Below are positions 44,576 through 53,474 of a DNA stretch of 64,000 nucleotides, piece by piece. A program made the position numbers and the translations under genes. Source of the DNA: UBA2020 sp964551435 (lineage in GTDB: Bacteria > Pseudomonadota > Alphaproteobacteria > Micavibrionales > UBA2020); the NCBI GenBank assembly GCA_964551435.1, contig CAZKBS010000001.1, forward strand, positions 62,001 through 126,000, in the 5' to 3' direction. The notes under the pieces were generated by a model. That model saw only the letters and a program-made list of their open reading frames with translations, made no database searches and was not told where the DNA came from. The first letter of the stretch is position 1; each line of letters opens with the position of its first letter.

Positions 44576-44627
44576 CGCCGCGCCCTAAAATGCCCCCGAG
44601 TTCAAAGAGACGCGCCAAATACGGGGG

Positions 44628-44960
44628 ATGCTCCGCGCCGATATGCTGCTTTACTTCAGGAACAAATTCGCGGGCAAGCCGACATTCAGCCAAGGGGAGC
44701 TTAGTCTCATCCTCGGCGTCTACGGCGAGCGCGTGAAGCGGGGCGAGTGGCGCGATTACGCCATTGACTGCCTGCCGAATATGGCGGTGTTTTCGATTTT
44801 CCGGTCGTCGCGCGAAAACCCTATTTACTCCATCGCCAAAATTCCACCGCGCAGTTTTCTGAAACAGGCGGAATATGTGGTCTATGAAGGGGGCAAGACC
44901 CTTCGTCAAAGCGCATCTCTGCGCGAAGTTCTGGAAGTGTTCGAGGATAAAAAGGCATGA
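44628..44960 (+). CDS. DUF2794 protein
   Basis: A 110-residue protein matching DUF2794, an alphaproteobacterial family (FSQGELSLILGVYGERVKRG and WRDYAIDCL, AVFSIFRSS). No molecular function is known to me. The gene overlaps the downstream Sel1 gene by 4 bp. Confidence 0.85.
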   Translation: MLRADMLLYFRNKFAGKPTFSQGELSLILGVYGERVKRGEWRDYAIDCLPNMAVFSIFRSSRENPIYSIAKIPPRSFLKQAEYVVYEGGKTLRQSASLREVLEVFEDKKA

Positions 44961-45754
44961 CGTTTTTTTCTTTGCGCCGCACATACCCGTTTCTGGCCGT
45001 ATCGGTACTGGCGCTAGGTTTAACCCTCCCCGCCGCCGCGCAGGCTGCGGAGCAGATCAAATACCTGTCCGACCCCGTCTACGAAAAAATGGCGCCGGAA
45101 GATCCGCACCCTATGGAAGATCTGGTGCTGATGGGCGAGGAAGGCGATGCGCGCGCGCAGTTCATCCTTGGCGATTTGTATGGCAAGGGCAAGGGCGGGC
45201 TGCCGCGTAATATCAAAAAATCCCGCGAATGGTTTGAAAAAAGCGCGCGCCGAGGGTATGCGCAAAGCTTCATTCGTCTGGCGGCTCTCGAAAAGCGGGT
45301 CAAAAAGCCGGAAGATGCGTATAAATGGTACACGCTGGCCATCGATGCCTTGCCATCGGGCGAGCGTAAATGGGCGCAAACCGCGCGCGATGCGCTGGTC
45401 AAGGAACACAGCCTGACAGCTGCGCAAATCAAATCGGCGAAAGCCGCCGCGAGCGCATGGAAAAAGGCCGCCGCCGATGCCGCGGAAGCCGCCAAGAAAA
45501 AAGCCGCCGAAGAAAAAAAGCAGGACAAGAAAACCGACGCAAACATCATGACCGACGCGCTGCTGGTTGAACCCGCCGCCGGCGAAAGCAGCGAAGCGCC
45601 AGCCCCTGCCGCCATGCGCGCCGATGCAACACCCGCGGCAGAAACACTCCCCGCAGCCGATATTGCAGCCGCCCCCGATGCCGCCAGCACGCCGGCAGCC
45701 GAAGCCGCGCCCGCCGCAGCGCCCGCCACTGCTGCGGAAACGCCGGCCCCCTGA
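44957..45754 (+). CDS. Exported Sel1-repeat protein
   Basis: A 265-residue protein with a signal peptide ending near AQAAE (residue ~32), two or three Sel1/TPR-like units (about 55-130, ARAQFILGDLYGKGKGGLPR), then a Lys/Ala coiled coil (about 145-195) and a long Ala/Pro/Glu-rich low-complexity tail. Likely periplasmic; binding partner unknown. icd follows 54 bp later. Confidence 0.75.
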   Translation: MTFFSLRRTYPFLAVSVLALGLTLPAAAQAAEQIKYLSDPVYEKMAPEDPHPMEDLVLMGEEGDARAQFILGDLYGKGKGGLPRNIKKSREWFEKSARRGYAQSFIRLAALEKRVKKPEDAYKWYTLAIDALPSGERKWAQTARDALVKEHSLTAAQIKSAKAAASAWKKAAADAAEAAKKKAAEEKKQDKKTDANIMTDALLVEPAAGESSEAPAPAAMRADATPAAETLPAADIAAAPDAASTPAAEAAPAAAPATAAETPAP

Positions 45755-45808
45755 TTTTACCGCTTCAATTCCACCAAGACACCATCTGCAAACCCAAGGA
45801 GAGATGAC

Positions 45809-47038
45809 ATGAGCAAGATTAAAGTCAAAACCCCCGTCGTCGAGATGAACGGCGATGAAATGACCCGCATCATCTGGGACATGATTATCGACCGTATGAT
45901 TAAGCCGTATCTCGATATCGATCTCAAATCCTATGACCTGTCGATTCAATCGCGTGACGCCACCAACGACCAGATCACGGTTGACGCCGCCAACGCCATC
46001 AAACAATACGGCGTCGGCATCAAATGCGCGACCATCACCCCCGACGAAGCGCGCGTCGAGGAATTCAAGCTCAAGAAAATGTGGAAATCGCCGAACGGCA
46101 CCATCCGCAATATCCTGAACGGCACCGTGTTCCGCGAGCCGATCATTTGCAAAAACATTCCGCGTCTGGTCACCACATGGACGAAGCCGATTGTTGTGGG
46201 CCGTCATGCGTTCGGCGACCAGTACAAGGCGACCGACGTCAAAATTCTCGGCCGCGGCAAGCTGACCATGACCTTCACGCCCGATAACGACGGCACGCCC
46301 GAAACATGGGAAGTGTATGATTTCGCCAAAGGCGGCGGTGTCGCCATGGGCATGTATAACACCGATGAATCCATCGCGGGTTTCGCGCGCAGCTGCTTCA
46401 ACTACGGCCTTGCCCGCGGCTATCCGGTGTACCTGTCGACCAAGAACACCATCCTCAAAGCCTATGACGGCCGCTTCAAGGATATTTTCCAGGAAATTTT
46501 CGATGCGGAATTCAAGGCGAAATTCGATGCCGCAGGACTTGTCTACGAACATCGCCTGATCGACGACATGGTCGCCTCCGCCCTGAAATGGGAAGGCGGT
46601 TTCCTCTGGGCTTGCAAAAACTACGACGGCGACGTGCAGTCCGACAGCGTCGCGCAGGGTTTCGGCTCGCTCGGCCTTATGACGTCGGTGCTGCTGACGC
46701 CCGACGGCAAAACGGTTGAAACCGAAGCCGCGCACGGCACCGTCACGCGCCACTACCGCCTGCACCAGCAGGGCAAGCCGACATCGACCAACCCCATCGC
46801 GTCTATTTTCGCATGGACGCAGGGCCTGAAATACCGCGGCCAGTTTGACGGCACGCCGGATGTCATCGCCTTCGCCGAAACGCTGGAGCGTGTGTGCATC
46901 GACACCGTCGAAAGCGGCGACATGACCAAGGACCTCGCGCTGCTGGTCGGGCCGGAGCAAAAACACCTGACGACGGAGCAATTCCTCGACAAGCTCATCG
47001 CCAACCTTGATCGCGCCATGCAGAAAAAAGCGGCATAA
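45809..47038 (+). CDS. icd: NADP-dependent isocitrate dehydrogenase
   Basis: A 409-residue dimeric, eukaryotic-type (subfamily II) enzyme that converts isocitrate to 2-oxoglutarate with NADP in the TCA cycle. Substrate-binding residues are in KSPNGTIRNILNGTVFREPI, and the cofactor and metal region in AAHGTVTRHYR and STNPIASIFAWTQGL. The length fits this subfamily, which is usual in alphaproteobacteria. AGGAGAG precedes the ATG. A terminator follows. Confidence 0.97.
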   Translation: MSKIKVKTPVVEMNGDEMTRIIWDMIIDRMIKPYLDIDLKSYDLSIQSRDATNDQITVDAANAIKQYGVGIKCATITPDEARVEEFKLKKMWKSPNGTIRNILNGTVFREPIICKNIPRLVTTWTKPIVVGRHAFGDQYKATDVKILGRGKLTMTFTPDNDGTPETWEVYDFAKGGGVAMGMYNTDESIAGFARSCFNYGLARGYPVYLSTKNTILKAYDGRFKDIFQEIFDAEFKAKFDAAGLVYEHRLIDDMVASALKWEGGFLWACKNYDGDVQSDSVAQGFGSLGLMTSVLLTPDGKTVETEAAHGTVTRHYRLHQQGKPTSTNPIASIFAWTQGLKYRGQFDGTPDVIAFAETLERVCIDTVESGDMTKDLALLVGPEQKHLTTEQFLDKLIANLDRAMQKKAA

Positions 47039-47090
47039 AAAAACGCATAAAGCCAAAAGCCGCACAGGTTGATTGCTTTATTGCCTGTAT

Positions 47091-47124
47091 AAAAACCCGA
47101 TGCTACGCTGGCATCGGGTTTTTT
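47091..47124 (+). terminator. Rho-independent terminator after icd
   Basis: AAAAACCCGATGC pairs with GCATCGGGTTTTT over 13 bp around a 7-base loop, and the T run continues. Confidence 0.92.
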
Positions 47125-47149
47125 ATTGGATTTGAATGGGGGTTACGTC

Positions 47150-48172
47150 ATGCGTCTGCCGGTTCTTTTTATGTGCTTTGCGTTTCTGCTGCCCACTGTA
47201 CCCGCCGTTTTTGCAGGCGAGGCGCCGGCAAAAGCAGCTGTCGACATGACCGCGTTTTACAAACCGGGCATGGGGCCCTATAAAGACATTTCCAAGTTCG
47301 ACGGCCAGCTGAGCATGCCCGGACGCCGCACGGCGCTGCAATACCGCGCAACCTTCAGCCGCAGTGCGCAGAACATGCCCGTGATTGTCTGGTCCCACGG
47401 CGCGTTTGGCAGCCATACCGCCTATGTGCCGCTGGCGGAATATTGGGCCAGCCATGGCTATCTGGTCTTGCAGCCAACCCACAGCGATTCCATGCGCGAA
47501 GGCACAAAGCCGAATGTCAAAAACCCGCTGGTGTTCAAGGATTGGGACGACCGCCCGCGCGAAGTGTCTTATTTGATTGACCAGCTGCAAAACCTGCAAA
47601 CGCTGATCCCCGCCATCAAGGGACGCGTGGATGCCGGTAAAATCGGTATCGGCGGCCATTCATTCGGCGCGCATACAACCCAGCTGCTGGCGGGCATGCA
47701 AGTCAAACGCTTCATGGGCGGCGGGGAGCGCTATGATTTCCTTGAAAAACGCGCACAGGCTTTTGTCATCGTTTCGCCGCAAGGCACCAGCAACCAAATT
47801 GATGCCGCCGCACTGTCCAAAATGGACGCGCCGTTTTTGATGATTACCGGCACCAACGACAACGCCGCCAATAACGGCAAGGATTATATATGGCGTCTGG
47901 AAGCGTGGAACCACGCACCCGCAGGGCCGAACCGCTATCTGCTGCTGATGCAGGGGGCGCATCATGGCTTTGGCGGCATTTCGGGCGCGGTACGTTTTTC
48001 GGGCGCAGGCCCCGCCGACGCGGCGGAGGTGGAGGCTGTCCGCAGCAGCGCCCTTGCGCTGTTCGATGCGAAAGTGCGCGGCGATGCGGCCGCTGAAATG
48101 TGGCTGCTGGATGGCGAGATCAGCCGCGCCACAAAAGACGGCACGCGATTTACATGGCTAAGCAAGCAATAG
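47150..48172 (+). CDS. Exported alpha/beta hydrolase
   Basis: A 340-residue protein with a signal peptide (ends near VFAGE). The nucleophile elbow GHSFGAH holds the catalytic Ser, an oxyanion strand reads VIVWSHGAFGSH, and GAHHGFGG carries the likely catalytic His. The overall layout recalls PAF-acetylhydrolase/dienelactone-hydrolase-like enzymes. Substrate unknown. Start at ATG 47150, directly before the signal peptide. Overlaps the next gene by 19 bp. Confidence 0.85.
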   Translation: MRLPVLFMCFAFLLPTVPAVFAGEAPAKAAVDMTAFYKPGMGPYKDISKFDGQLSMPGRRTALQYRATFSRSAQNMPVIVWSHGAFGSHTAYVPLAEYWASHGYLVLQPTHSDSMREGTKPNVKNPLVFKDWDDRPREVSYLIDQLQNLQTLIPAIKGRVDAGKIGIGGHSFGAHTTQLLAGMQVKRFMGGGERYDFLEKRAQAFVIVSPQGTSNQIDAAALSKMDAPFLMITGTNDNAANNGKDYIWRLEAWNHAPAGPNRYLLLMQGAHHGFGGISGAVRFSGAGPADAAEVEAVRSSALALFDAKVRGDAAAEMWLLDGEISRATKDGTRFTWLSKQ

Positions 48173-49134
48173 CCGTCCGCAAAGATATTCTAAAGTGGCT
48201 GCATCCTTTTATATATCTGGGCGCGGCAGCGGCGCTGCTGGGCAGTTTAATGCCGCATGCGCCGTTTTCTGTTTTGATCACTGATCTGCCCAGTCATTTT
48301 GTTGTTTATTACCTGCTGGGCAGCCTTGTGCTGGCGGTCTGCGCGGCGGCATTCCGGATGCACAGGCTTGTCTGGTTGCCGCTGGTCGCCGTGATGGCCC
48401 TGAATATCGCTGCCCTGATGCCCTATCTGCCTGCAGGAAAAATCCCCGCCGCCGCTGCGGAGATTAAAATCCTGCAGGCGAATCTACTGTATCTGAATGG
48501 AAAGGCCGCATTGCTGCATCAGCTCATCGCGGCAGAAAATCCCGACATCATCGCACTGTCCGAAGTTAACGCGGATATGGCGCAAAGCCTTGAGAAAATC
48601 AAAAACGCTTATCCCTATCATTTGATAGAGCCGATGCAAAACGATGCACGCGGACTGGCGCTGCTATCGCGCATCCGGGCGGCATCGATGACGCGCGTCA
48701 CTTTCGGGGATAGTACCGTGCCCGCACATCTTGCGCGGCTGGAAACGGCGCAAGGGCCGCTGACGATTGTTTCCATCCATCCGCGCACACCGCTGCACGG
48801 ACTGGCGCTGCGCGATGCCGATTTTGCGGCGCTGGCTGAAAAATTCCGTGACCGCGCCGATATGCCGCTGGTTATCACGGGCGATTTCAACGCAACGCCA
48901 TGGTGCCCCGCGCTCAAGGGTCTGAAACGCAGTCTCGCCCTGCGCGATACGCGCGAGGGCCATGGCCTCAACGGCACATGGCCGGTCTGGCTGCCCGCAC
49001 CGCTGCGCTTGCCGATCGACCATACGCTGGTGAGCGGCCACGTACAGGCGACCAGCCACCGTCTGGGTCCCGGCATAGGTTCTGACCACCTTCCCAGCCT
49101 GATAAGCATTACCTTGCGCCCAGCAAACCGTTGA
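48154..49134 (+). CDS. Endonuclease/exonuclease/phosphatase-family membrane protein
   Basis: A 326-residue protein with three N-terminal membrane helices (about 15-100) and a C-terminal EEP domain (about 110-320). Conserved pieces are the metal Asp/Asn in TGDFNATPW, the Glu of LSEVN and the catalytic GSDHLPSL near the end. This class cleaves phosphodiesters of lipids or nucleic acids; localisation suggests a periplasmic active site. The ATG at 48154 overlaps the upstream stop. Confidence 0.85.
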   Translation: MAKQAIAVRKDILKWLHPFIYLGAAAALLGSLMPHAPFSVLITDLPSHFVVYYLLGSLVLAVCAAAFRMHRLVWLPLVAVMALNIAALMPYLPAGKIPAAAAEIKILQANLLYLNGKAALLHQLIAAENPDIIALSEVNADMAQSLEKIKNAYPYHLIEPMQNDARGLALLSRIRAASMTRVTFGDSTVPAHLARLETAQGPLTIVSIHPRTPLHGLALRDADFAALAEKFRDRADMPLVITGDFNATPWCPALKGLKRSLALRDTREGHGLNGTWPVWLPAPLRLPIDHTLVSGHVQATSHRLGPGIGSDHLPSLISITLRPANR

Positions 49135-49195
49135 TTTTGAAATGAATTCACGCTTTTTCTTTTGCGCGTGACTTTATGGCAAAAATGGATATGGT

Positions 49196-49219
49196 AATCG
49201 GATATTCAAAATTCCGATT
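49196..49219 (+). promoter_or_regulatory. Inverted repeat upstream of LapG-like gene
   Basis: AATCGGA-N10-TCCGATT, a perfect 7-bp inverted repeat ending 20 bp before the ATG. It could be an operator or an mRNA hairpin near the ribosome site (AAGGAAG). Confidence 0.4.
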
Positions 49220-49239
49220 CAGCTTGCAAGGAAGTCACC

Positions 49240-50130
49240 ATGGCCAGCAGCTACCCTTACGGTAAGAAACCCGAAAAAAAGCCCAGCAAATTCAGAAGCG
49301 CTTTTCTGAAAGTCACGCTGGCGGGGGTTTTGCTGAACGGCAGCTATCAATACTACGTGCCCGAATCCGCCAAGGAAACACTGAGCGGCGCTGTCAACAG
49401 CGTCCTGCATGTGGATCAGGCGAAGGCCGCGATGGGCGGCGCGCCCGAAGCGGGCAAAATGAATTTCGTATTCGAAAACCAGAACCAGCCCGCCATTCTG
49501 GGCGAGGCGACGAAGGGGGTTTTCTTTTCCCACACCAACATCATGGATGAATGGTACGCCGCGCAGGGCCGCCATAACCAGCTTTTGCAAAACAGCGATA
49601 ACCGCGCATCGCTGCAGCTGTGGCTGATGCAGCTTGACAGCCTGAAAGGAAAATCGCTGGAAGAAAAGGCGCGCGGTGTCGATGCGCTGATCGACAGGCA
49701 AATCAAATACAGCCTCGATCCGCAAACCTACGGCAAGGAAGAATACTGGGCATCGCCGATGGAAACGCTGCAGGCGGGCCGCGGCGATTGCGAAGATTTC
49801 GCCATTTTGAAATACCATGCCCTACGTTATCTGGGCGTGCCAGCTGATAAAATGTTCGTCGTCGCCGTCAGCAACAAGGGCGCAGGCCAGCTGGACCACG
49901 CGACGCTGATGGTCGATGTGCGCGAACCCGGCATTCTGACCCAAGCCTGGGAAGCCGCGAAAAGCAAAGTCACCGGAAAGCCGGCCGCCGCGCAATTCGT
50001 CATTCTGGACAACGACGGCAGCGAAGCGGGCAAGCTTGTGGAATCGCGCAGCAGCGATTACAAACCCTATTACGCCATGAATGAAAAAGGCATCTGGGCG
50101 GTGCCCAGCAACAGCGGCCTGCACTGGTAA
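49240..50130 (+). CDS. Transglutaminase-like cysteine peptidase (LapG-like)
   Basis: A 296-residue protein with a basic N-terminus and short hydrophobic segment (about 21-35), then a BTLCP-family domain. The catalytic triad is visible: Cys184 in GRGDCEDFA, His220 in QLDHATLM, Asp257 in FVILDND. In Pseudomonas LapG of this family cuts the adhesin LapA when c-di-GMP falls. No LapD or adhesin gene lies in this window. Confidence 0.88.
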   Translation: MASSYPYGKKPEKKPSKFRSAFLKVTLAGVLLNGSYQYYVPESAKETLSGAVNSVLHVDQAKAAMGGAPEAGKMNFVFENQNQPAILGEATKGVFFSHTNIMDEWYAAQGRHNQLLQNSDNRASLQLWLMQLDSLKGKSLEEKARGVDALIDRQIKYSLDPQTYGKEEYWASPMETLQAGRGDCEDFAILKYHALRYLGVPADKMFVVAVSNKGAGQLDHATLMVDVREPGILTQAWEAAKSKVTGKPAAAQFVILDNDGSEAGKLVESRSSDYKPYYAMNEKGIWAVPSNSGLHW

Positions 50131-50133
50131 AAC

Positions 50134-50364
50134 CTAGGGCGCGGACGGCGCGTCGGGCTTTTTTTCCATCGACGGCCAGCGCACATAGGCAAAAGCCCAT
50201 ATCATAACCGGCGCCAGAAACGGCACGATGACAAACAGCGCCCAATAAGGGTTGCGGCCCGCGCGCGCGGCAATCACTGCTGCGCTGGCCATCATCACAA
50301 AAATCGTCAGCCCGCCGACGAGATACGACAGCCATTCGGGAATAGCGGGGAACAGCGCGCTCAT
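50134..50364 (-). CDS. Tiny membrane protein 1 (ctaA operon)
   Basis: A 76-residue protein with two membrane helices (about 14-34 and 40-60). Starts inside the preceding stop (ATGA at 50361-50364), so it is translationally coupled. A Lys/Pro tail (EKKPDAPSAP) ends it. No family recognised. Confidence 0.6.
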   Translation of the reverse strand: MSALFPAIPEWLSYLVGGLTIFVMMASAAVIAARAGRNPYWALFVIVPFLAPVMIWAFAYVRWPSMEKKPDAPSAP

Positions 50365-50615
50365 GCCGCACCGCCCGTTTCGTGCCGCGCGCGCTTGACG
50401 CGCGCCGGCTGCGGCGGCAGATGCGGCCATTTACGCAGCGCCATCAGCAGCATCATAAACGCAAACCCCATCAACGGCACGAACAGCAGCAGCGCACACA
50501 GCGCAGGCAGCCCCATGCGTTTCAGTACCCGCAGCACCGGCCAGACGCACAAAACAGCGGCTAGGTAGTATTGCGCCAGCGCCGATTGCTGCAAAAGCGC
50601 GATGAATTCTGTCAT
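50361..50615 (-). CDS. Tiny membrane protein 2 (ctaA operon)
   Basis: An 84-residue protein with two membrane helices (about 13-32 and 36-58) and a basic tail (RVKRARHETGG). Overlaps the ctaA stop codon by 4 bp and the next gene by 4 bp. No family recognised; position suggests a role with heme A or cytochrome oxidase assembly. Confidence 0.6.
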   Translation of the reverse strand: MTEFIALLQQSALAQYYLAAVLCVWPVLRVLKRMGLPALCALLLFVPLMGFAFMMLLMALRKWPHLPPQPARVKRARHETGGAA

Positions 50616-51667
50616 GAACGGCTCCGGATATCGGGGATTTCAAACAACAGCCAGATCAGCACGCTGAGCACCACCAGCGCCCCGCCCTGATGAATAGCGC
50701 CCAGCGCGACAGGCACCGCATGCAAAAGCGTGGCGATGCCCAGCCCCGCCTGTGCCAGCAGCACCCACGGCAAAGCCTTGAACAGCGTACCCGCGCGGCC
50801 CTGCACGTTGAAACCGCGCGCGCGTTTGTAAAGCCAAAGGCCCGAAAGCACCGTCAGCACCGCCAGTACGCGGTGCGTGAACTGCACGGTTGCAGGCTCT
50901 TCGATAAAGGCTTTCCAAAGCGGCTTATGCGCCCATAGCTCGGGCGGCAGCCAATGCGCATCCATCATCGGAAAGGTGTTATAAAGAAGCCCCGCGCGCA
51001 GACCCGCGACAAACGCGCCCCAGATCATGGTCAGCACCGCAAGTCCCAGCACGATTTTGATGCCGCCGCGCAAGGCCGTCGCGCGTCCCGCATCGGGATC
51101 GGGCCGGCAGCTGAACGCCAGCGCCATGCGCAGCATGCAGGCGTAAATCAGAAAAGCCAGCATCAAATGCGCCGCCAGACGGTAATGGCTGACTGCGGGC
51201 TGGTCGACCAGACCGCTTTTGACCATCAGCCAGCCCATCAGCCCTTGCGCAAAACCCAGCGCGAGAATACCCAGCAGCGCCGGTTTCGCCTCCGCCGGAA
51301 TGCGTCCGCGCAGCCAGAAAAACGCCAGCGGCACGGCGTAGATAAGACCGATCATACGGCCCCACAGACGGTGCAGCCATTCCCAGAAATAAATGTCCTT
51401 AAATTCCGAAAGGCTCATGCCGCGATTGACCTTCAGGTACTGCGGCGTTTGTTTATAAAGATCAAACTCGCGCTGCCAGTCGGCGGCATTCAGCGGCGGC
51501 AGCGCCCCTTTGATCGGCGCCCACTCCACAATCGACAGGCCGGATTCGGTCAGGCGCGTCACGGCCCCGATCAGCGCCATCAAAAATACCGATGCCGCAC
51601 AGATAAAAAGCCATGTGGCAATCGCACGGCTGGAATCTTTCTGGAGAGAGGAAGCGGCGGCTGTCAT
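50612..51667 (-). CDS. ctaA: Heme A synthase
   Basis: A 351-residue COX15-type membrane enzyme that oxidises heme O to heme A for cytochrome aa3 oxidases. Eight membrane helices are expected. The heme-ligand histidines are visible in WEWLHRLWGR, SHYRLAAHL, VQFTHRV and GAIHQGG. TRLTESGLSIVEWAPIKGAL is the family's N-terminal signature. One base separates its start from the TauE/SafE gene. Confidence 0.95.
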   Translation of the reverse strand: MTAAASSLQKDSSRAIATWLFICAASVFLMALIGAVTRLTESGLSIVEWAPIKGALPPLNAADWQREFDLYKQTPQYLKVNRGMSLSEFKDIYFWEWLHRLWGRMIGLIYAVPLAFFWLRGRIPAEAKPALLGILALGFAQGLMGWLMVKSGLVDQPAVSHYRLAAHLMLAFLIYACMLRMALAFSCRPDPDAGRATALRGGIKIVLGLAVLTMIWGAFVAGLRAGLLYNTFPMMDAHWLPPELWAHKPLWKAFIEEPATVQFTHRVLAVLTVLSGLWLYKRARGFNVQGRAGTLFKALPWVLLAQAGLGIATLLHAVPVALGAIHQGGALVVLSVLIWLLFEIPDIRSRS

Positions 51668-51668
51668 A

Positions 51669-52493
51669 TCAAAGGCTCATAAACATACGGACGGAAACAA
51701 TCACCAATACCACCGCAAACACGCGGCGCAGCATCGCGCGCGGCATGTTGTGCGACAGGCGGACACCCACCGGCGCCAGCAACATGGAAGATGGGATGAT
51801 CATGCCCACGGTCAAGAGGTTGACATAGCCAATCGACCACGGCGGCAGGGTATCGCTGACCAGCATGCCCGATACCATATAGCTGATAACTCCCGGCACG
51901 GCCACAGCCACGCCCAGCGCCGCCCCCGTCCCCACCGCGCGCGGCATGGGAAGGCCGATGCAGGTCATCAGCGGCACCGTCAAAATCGCCCCACCGACGC
52001 CCAGCATGGCCGAAATCACGCCAATCACCGCCGCCACGCCCTTTTGCACCTTTTCGGTCAAAAAACGCAGCGGCTTGGGCTCCGCCTTGTCCTTGGAAAA
52101 CGCCATATAGGCGGCAATCAGCAAGGTCATGCAGGCGAAGATTTCTTTCAGAACGATGCTTTTGACGCTGGAGGCGAGCATCGCGCCCAGAATAACCCCG
52201 ACCACAATCGCCGGACCCCAGCCGCGCACGATGGCGATATCCACCCCGCCGCGTTTGTAGTGGCTGAATGCGGACATGCTGCCCGTGGCCATAACCACCG
52301 CAAGCGAGGAGCCGATGGCAATATGCATCGCATGGTCTTCGCTAAAACCAAGGGAGGAGAGGGAGAAAAACAGGGCAGGCACAAAAATAATGCCCCCGCC
52401 CACGCCCAAAAGCCCCGACAAAAAACCGCCCACGCAACCGATTGCCAAGAGCAGCATAATCAGTTCAGCGGGGATCATCGAAGTGTCGGCCAT
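51669..52493 (-). CDS. TauE/SafE-family membrane exporter
   Basis: A 274-residue protein with eight predicted membrane helices and the duplicated TauE/SafE pattern (GGFLSGLLGVGGGIIFVP near the start, ISAMLGVGGAILTVP in the second half). Such proteins move sulfite, sulfonates or other small anions; the cargo here is unknown. Cotranscribed with ctaA and the two tiny genes. Confidence 0.9.
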   Translation of the reverse strand: MADTSMIPAELIMLLLAIGCVGGFLSGLLGVGGGIIFVPALFFSLSSLGFSEDHAMHIAIGSSLAVVMATGSMSAFSHYKRGGVDIAIVRGWGPAIVVGVILGAMLASSVKSIVLKEIFACMTLLIAAYMAFSKDKAEPKPLRFLTEKVQKGVAAVIGVISAMLGVGGAILTVPLMTCIGLPMPRAVGTGAALGVAVAVPGVISYMVSGMLVSDTLPPWSIGYVNLLTVGMIIPSSMLLAPVGVRLSHNMPRAMLRRVFAVVLVIVSVRMFMSL

Positions 52494-52613
52494 GATGCTT
52501 TCTGCAGCGGGAAGGTTAGTTTTCGTAACTCGGATATGAGTCGTTTAAACTATACGCTTTCCGCGCCGGCGAAACAACACGCGAAGCCTGTTTATTTTTG
52601 CCGTTCAGGTCAA

Positions 52614-53474
52614 TTATGCCGCCGCTTTGTAATCCAGCCCGACATCGAAATTGGGGGCGCTGTGGGTGATCGCGCCGGAGGAAATCAAATCCACGCCCGT
52701 CGCGGCAATTTCGGGGATGCGGGCAAGAGTAACGCCGCCCGATGCCTCCACAACCGCGCGGCCGCCGACCATGGCCACGGCCTGTTTCATCTGCTCGCTT
52801 GTCATGTTGTCGAGCATGACGATATCCACGCCTTCGTCCAGCACTTCGGCCAGCTGGTCGAGCGTATCGACTTCAACCTCGATTTTGACGGTATGGCCGA
52901 TATGCGCCTTGGCGTTGCGGATGGCATTGCGCACACCGCCCGACATGGCGATGTGGTTGTCCTTGATCAGCACGGCATCATCAAGGCCGTAGCGGTGCGG
53001 GATACCGCCGCCAATCATCACGGCATATTTCTGCACGGCGCGCAGCCCCGGCAGGGTTTTGCGCGTCGCGGCGATTTTTGCCTTGTGATTGCCGACGGCA
53101 CGTACCATTTTCAGCGTGAGTGTCGCGATGCCCGACATGTGGCCCATGAAATTGAGCGCCACACGCTCCGCCGTCAGAATAGACCGCGCGCGGCCTTCGA
53201 CTTTCATCACCTCGTCGCCTTTCTTGACGTCCGCGCCTTCGCGGATCAGACGGGTGATTCTAAGGTTGTCATCGACCATGCGAAACGCTGCCTCGGCGAT
53301 ATCAAGGCCGGCGATGCGGCCCTCTTCACGCGCCGCAATCACCACGCAGGCACGCGCCGATTCAGGCACCGTGCTGTCGGATGTGATATCGCCCGCGCGG
53401 CCCAGATCTTCGGCCAGCGCCATGCGCACAAGGGGGTCGATGATGAAGGGGGACAGGGGGGCGACGCCGGTCAT
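52614..53474 (-). CDS. nadC: Nicotinate-nucleotide diphosphorylase (carboxylating)
   Basis: A 286-residue quinolinate phosphoribosyltransferase, the third step of de novo NAD synthesis. Visible blocks: EDLGRAGDITSD near the N-terminus, ATRKTLPGLR, GGGIPHRYGLDDAVLIKDNH and EVEVDTLDQL. The ATG at 53474 overlaps the nadB stop (ATGA). Last in nadA-nadB-nadC. Confidence 0.96.
   Translation of the reverse strand: MTGVAPLSPFIIDPLVRMALAEDLGRAGDITSDSTVPESARACVVIAAREEGRIAGLDIAEAAFRMVDDNLRITRLIREGADVKKGDEVMKVEGRARSILTAERVALNFMGHMSGIATLTLKMVRAVGNHKAKIAATRKTLPGLRAVQKYAVMIGGGIPHRYGLDDAVLIKDNHIAMSGGVRNAIRNAKAHIGHTVKIEVEVDTLDQLAEVLDEGVDIVMLDNMTSEQMKQAVAMVGGRAVVEASGGVTLARIPEIAATGVDLISSGAITHSAPNFDVGLDYKAAA

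Noticed and set aside
45020..47065. 681-codon frame antisense to the Sel1 gene and icd
   Set aside because: Spans two clear genes on the other strand; the translation is composition-biased and matches no family.
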